From Natrinema versiforme (GTDB lineage: Archaea; Halobacteriota; Halobacteria; Halobacteriales; Natrialbaceae): a DNA stretch of 64,000 nt. The notes under the pieces were generated by a model. It was not told the DNA's origin. It was given only the letters and a program-made list of their open reading frames with translations, and ran no database searches. The DNA lies in the NCBI RefSeq assembly GCF_005576615.1, contig NZ_CP040330.1, positions 682,001-746,000 on the forward strand, read 5' to 3'. Shown here one piece after another: positions 61,376 to 64,000 of this stretch; within the stretch, counting starts at the first letter, position 1; each line of letters starts with the position of its first letter. The position numbers and the translations under genes were made by a program.

Positions 61376-61435
61376 TCCGTGGAATTTCGGCGGCGTGACC
61401 GAACTTATACACCGTTCGAGTGCCTAGCACGGGGC

Positions 61436-61801
61436 ATGACTGACTCCGAGGACGAGGCGTCGCTGAAAGAACGCGTCGAGCAGTGGATGGCCCGGGAGAT
61501 GCCGATTATCCAGATGCACGGCGGGACCAGCGCAGTGCGGGCGGCCGACGCCGAGACCGGCGAGGTCATCATCGAACTCGGCGGCGGCTGCAAGGGCTGT
61601 TCGGTCAGCGACGTGACGACGGGCAACATCGAAGCCGAACTCATCACGTGGCCCGAGATCGACGAGGTCACCGTCCGCGTGCCCGACGCGCGCGACAGCC
61701 TCGGCGGCCCCGACCAGCCCGAAACCATCATGGGCGTCGACCGGACCGAGGGCGGTCGCGGCGACTGGGGCTCGTCGAACCCGGGCAAAGACCACCTCTG
61801 A
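61436..61801 (+). CDS. NifU-like (Nfu) iron-sulfur scaffold domain protein
   Basis: A 121-residue protein. The C-terminal-type NifU domain is recognised by VIIELGGGCKGCSVSDVTTG, with the CxxC pair that binds a transient [4Fe-4S] cluster, and by the preceding MPIIQMHGGTSAVR. The acidic C-terminus (RTEGGRGDWGSSNPGKDHL) is extra. It is likely a scaffold for iron-sulfur assembly. Starting at 61436 (MTDSEDEASL) fits; the frame upstream in phase is within the preceding gene's 3' end. It is about 150 bp before the ACT gene. Confidence 0.85.
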   Translation: MTDSEDEASLKERVEQWMAREMPIIQMHGGTSAVRAADAETGEVIIELGGGCKGCSVSDVTTGNIEAELITWPEIDEVTVRVPDARDSLGGPDQPETIMGVDRTEGGRGDWGSSNPGKDHL

Positions 61802-61940
61802 GTCCGCTGGGAAATCGCCGTTCGCGGCTGCACGCCGCGTGGCCCTCGTTGACAGGGTCGGAGAGTTTTGGCAAGTCCTATATCCTTTTACGCGCCCGTT
61901 ACGGACATCAGATATCATGACGACGAGTAGACGCCCGCAG

Positions 61941-61950
61941 AAAGGAGGTG
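61941..61950 (+). promoter_or_regulatory. Strong Shine-Dalgarno site of the ACT gene
   Basis: AAAGGAGGTG is close to a perfect SD. It lies 6 nt before the ATG at 61957 and 3 nt before that at 61954. I prefer 61957. Such strong SDs are uncommon in haloarchaea and imply a leadered mRNA. Confidence 0.6.
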
Positions 61951-61956
61951 TCGATG

Positions 61957-62526
61957 ATGGGTAACCCGCCAGCGGACGGCGACGAGGACGACCCCGACGC
62001 CGAGACCGACGGCGGCCTCCGAGCCTATACCGTCAGGCTCGAGCTCGTCGACGAACCCGGCGAGTTGCTCCGCGCGCTCGCCCCGATCGCCGACAACGGC
62101 GGCAATCTGTTGAGTATCCACCACGAGCGCGGCAACATCACGCCGCGCGGCCACATCCCCGTCCAGGTCGATCTGGAGTGTCCCCCCGATCGGTTCGACG
62201 ACGTCGTCGAGGGGCTCCGCGGTGCCGGCGTCAACGTGATTCAGGCCGGCGCAGAGCACTACGGCGAGGAGATAAACGTCGTACTGGTCGGCCACCTCGT
62301 CGAAACCGACCTCTCGAATACGCTCTCCCGCATCGAGGACGAAGCCGACGCCGTCGTCCTCGACCTCTCGCTCGCCGCGCCCGAAGGGACCGGCGGCATC
62401 TCGAGTGCGCGCGCCCGACTCGCGATCGACTCCGGCCGGTCGTCGGAAGCGCTCGCGGCGATCCGCTCGATCGGGACGGACAAGGAACTGACCGTCGTCG
62501 AACCCCTGCTCGGAGGTGACGCCTGA
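61957..62526 (+). CDS. ACT-domain protein, probable partner of homoserine dehydrogenase
   Basis: A 189-residue protein with an N-terminal ACT-like regulatory domain (RAYTVRLELVDEPGELLRALAPIADNGGNLLSIHHERG) and a second half (NVVLVGHLVETDLSNTLSRIEDEADAVVLDLS) that may form a second ACT-like module. ACT domains bind amino acids such as threonine or serine. The stop codon overlaps the homoserine dehydrogenase start by one base (TGATG), so the proteins are made in step. Because that dehydrogenase lacks its own ACT tail, I infer that this protein supplies amino-acid feedback in trans. The start is set by an SD site. Confidence 0.75.
   Translation: MGNPPADGDEDDPDAETDGGLRAYTVRLELVDEPGELLRALAPIADNGGNLLSIHHERGNITPRGHIPVQVDLECPPDRFDDVVEGLRGAGVNVIQAGAEHYGEEINVVLVGHLVETDLSNTLSRIEDEADAVVLDLSLAAPEGTGGISSARARLAIDSGRSSEALAAIRSIGTDKELTVVEPLLGGDA
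62513..62520 (+). promoter_or_regulatory. Internal Shine-Dalgarno site of hom
   Basis: GGAGGTGA, lying inside the end of the ACT gene, is 5 nt before the hom ATG at 62526, supporting coupled translation. Confidence 0.55.
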
Positions 62527-63473
62527 TGAAACTCGCAATCCTCGGTGCCGGTGATGTTGGTCGCTCTGTGGCCGATCTCGCCGGCGAATACGATCACGAG
62601 GTCGTCGCGCTCGCCGACTCGACTACCGCGACGGTCAATCCGAACGGAATCGCCGTCGACGACGCCCTCGAGCGCAAGGTCGGCGACGAAGCCCTCGGCC
62701 CCGGCGTCCCAGAAGACGTCTTCGAGATGGAGTACGACGTGCTGGTCGAGGCGACGCCGACGACGCTGGGCGACGCCGAACCCGGCTTCTCGCACGTGAA
62801 ACGCGCACTCGAGGCCGACCGCCACGTCGTCCTCGCGAACAAGGGCCCGGTCGCCGAACGCTACGAGGAACTCCGCGCGCTCGAGGCCGACAGCGCGGGC
62901 TCGATCCGGTTCGAAGCGACCGTCGGCGGCGCGATTCCAGTGCTCTCGACGGTCGAAGACTGCACGCCACAGGCCGTCACCGCGGTCCGGGGCGTGCTCA
63001 ACGGCACGGCGAACTTCATCCTCACCCGGATGGCCGCCGAGGGACTGGACTACGAGCACGTCCTCGCGGAGGCCCAGGATCTGGGCGTCGCCGAGGCCGA
63101 CCCCACCTTCGATGTCGACGGGACCGACGCCGCGCTCAAGTTCGTCATCCTCGCGAACGTGCTCGCTGACGGCGGGTTCTCGCTCGAGGACGCGACCGTC
63201 GAGGGTATCCAGGACATTCCGGGCAGCGCGCTCGATCTCGCCGCCGAGGACGGCCGCACGATTCGGCTCATCGGCGAGGCGACCCGCGACGGCGTCCGCG
63301 TCGGCCCGCGGCTCGTCCCCGAGAACGGGGCCCTCGCAGTCACGGGCACGCGTAACATCGTCCAGATCGAAACTCGCAACGCCGGCTCCCTGCACTCGAG
63401 CGGCCGCGGTGCCGGCGGTCCGGAGACGGCGACGGCGGTCCTCTCCGACGTCGGCCGACTGCCGCCGCTGTAA
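62526..63473 (+). CDS. hom: Homoserine dehydrogenase
   Basis: A 315-residue NAD(P)-dependent enzyme that reduces aspartate semialdehyde to homoserine. The nucleotide motif is LAILGAGDVGRSVADLA at the N-terminus. The substrate and catalytic region includes VVLANKGPVAE, IPVLSTVED, LNGTANFILTRM and ADPTFDVDGTDAALKF with the catalytic aspartates and lysine. The polypeptide stops where the C-terminal ACT regulatory domain of many bacterial enzymes would begin; that function seems to lie in the coupled upstream ACT gene. Homoserine kinase, the next step, is at 719-1606. The start at 62526 is supported by an SD site. Confidence 0.93.
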   Translation: MKLAILGAGDVGRSVADLAGEYDHEVVALADSTTATVNPNGIAVDDALERKVGDEALGPGVPEDVFEMEYDVLVEATPTTLGDAEPGFSHVKRALEADRHVVLANKGPVAERYEELRALEADSAGSIRFEATVGGAIPVLSTVEDCTPQAVTAVRGVLNGTANFILTRMAAEGLDYEHVLAEAQDLGVAEADPTFDVDGTDAALKFVILANVLADGGFSLEDATVEGIQDIPGSALDLAAEDGRTIRLIGEATRDGVRVGPRLVPENGALAVTGTRNIVQIETRNAGSLHSSGRGAGGPETATAVLSDVGRLPPL

Positions 63474-63630
63474 CCCGCGATCGTCGTTTCTTTCGTCATC
63501 GTTCTCCGACCGCGCCGTTGCACTGGAACGTTCCGGAGTGTGTGAATGCTAGCCAAACCGCAAGAAGGCGTCGGGGTAGACCGAATACGCTTTCGAAATG
63601 GTTTTAACCGCAACGAGCCAAAGAGACCGA

Positions 63631-63639
63631 TATAAGCGC
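63631..63639 (+). promoter_or_regulatory. TATA-box promoter of the aEF-1alpha gene
   Basis: GATATAAGC has its TATAAG core about 27 nt before the ATG at 63661, ideal for a leaderless, strongly expressed mRNA. A second AT-rich site, GGTTTTAACC (63600-63609), lies further upstream. Confidence 0.6.
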
Positions 63640-63660
63640 CTCTGCGCGTGAGCTACAACA

Positions 63661-64000
63661 ATGAGCGACCAACACCAGAACCTGGCCATCATCGGTCACG
63701 TTGACCACGGGAAGAGTACGCTCGTGGGACGACTCCTCTACGAGACGGGGAGCGTACCCGAGCACGTCATCGAACAGCACCGCGAAGAAGCAGAAGAGAA
63801 GGGCAAGGGCGGCTTCGAGTTCGCCTACGTCATGGACAACCTCGCCGAGGAGCGAGAGCGCGGTGTCACCATCGACATCGCCCACCAGGAGTTCTCCACC
63901 GACGAGTACGACTTCACCATCGTCGACTGTCCTGGTCACCGCGACTTCGTGAAGAACATGATCACGGGCGCATCCCAGGCGGACAACGCCGTCCTCGTCG
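63661..64000 (+). CDS. tuf: Translation elongation factor EF-1 alpha (5' part only)
   Basis: The first 113 codons of the archaeal elongation factor 1A, a GTPase that delivers aminoacyl-tRNA to the ribosome. G1 is [20 protein letters not shown], the switch I/G2 threonine lies in [12 protein letters not shown], and G3 is [19 protein letters not shown]. The KFEFAYV-like [19 protein letters not shown] before it is typical of archaeal and eukaryotic EF-1A. The frame is open through the window end at 64000. The gene is the usual start of a conserved haloarchaeal translation operon with rpsJ downstream, off the window. Confidence 0.97.
   Translation, partial: MSDQHQNLAIIGHVDHGKSTLVGRLLYETGSVPEHVIEQHREEAEEKGKGGFEFAYVMDNLAEERERGVTIDIAHQEFSTDEYDFTIVDCPGHRDFVKNMITGASQADNAVLV

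Noticed and set aside
1-64000. tRNA, rRNA or other structured RNA genes
   Set aside because: I checked the gaps between genes for T-loop-like TTCGAATC/TTCAAATC and cloverleaf pairs and saw none convincing. A covariance-model scan would be decisive.

Overview
This window reads as the chromosome of a halophilic archaeon (class Halobacteria). It is GC-rich with heavy use of CTCGAG, and the encoded proteins are strongly acidic. Secreted proteins mostly carry twin-arginine signals, several with a lipobox. There are haloarchaea-typical genes (a fused FolC-FolP, aEF-1alpha, conserved haloarchaeal proteins of unknown function), and many genes start 20-35 nt downstream of an archaeal TATA box, as expected for leaderless mRNAs. 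I cannot name the genus; the gene content resembles the Natrialbales (Natrinema/Haloterrigena-like), but that is an impression. I saw no rRNA, tRNA, CRISPR array or intact insertion sequence.

Layout. 1-1.6 kb: 3' end of pdxS, a small membrane protein and homoserine kinase. 1.8-6.5 kb: a chemotaxis transducer divergent from a lipoprotein solute-binding protein, with no ABC permease beside them. 6.7-10 kb: an MFS permease, a secreted NodB-type deacetylase and a conserved haloarchaeal protein. 10.4-14.6 kb: an FAD oxidoreductase and conserved haloarchaeal genes, including a membrane-protein gene that looks split by a frameshift. 14.7-20.5 kb: a PAS/GAF histidine kinase divergent from carB. 20.7-30 kb: secreted propeller protein, YdjM-like membrane protein, PHP phosphoesterase overlapping a CDP-alcohol phosphatidyltransferase, GNAT acetyltransferase, a divergent ABC exporter pair, a start-less membrane ORF beside a possible transposon relic, a cupin and a secreted EEP-fold phosphohydrolase. 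30.1-32.7 kb: folate enzyme FolCP.

The most interesting locus is 32.8-39.8 kb. Three overlapping minus-strand genes look like a split, archaeal AddAB/RecBCD-type machine. One is an SF1 helicase with a C-terminal iron-sulfur PD-(D/E)XK nuclease. The second is a small iron-sulfur nuclease-like protein whose catalytic residues appear lost. The third is an inactivated, RecC/AddB-like helicase whose Walker A has decayed. I know of no experimental description of this arrangement in archaea.

40-46.9 kb: CBS protein, membrane proteins, uvrA, and an AT-rich roughly 1 kb island with one secreted protein that looks foreign. 46.9-52.8 kb: a class V aminotransferase with an internal deletion, an orphan copper nitrite reductase (nirK), PRC-barrel and small haloarchaeal proteins, a universal stress protein and a geranylgeranyl-reductase-family flavoprotein. 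52.9-57.5 kb: K+ channel with RCK domains, ZIP transporter, CoaD, MOSC protein and an SDR oxidoreductase with a leftover tail of a second copy. 57.6-64 kb: two tandem stress proteins, ROK kinase, an LVIVD-repeat surface protein with a PGF-CTERM-like anchor, a NifU-like protein, a coupled ACT protein plus homoserine dehydrogenase, and the start of aEF-1alpha.
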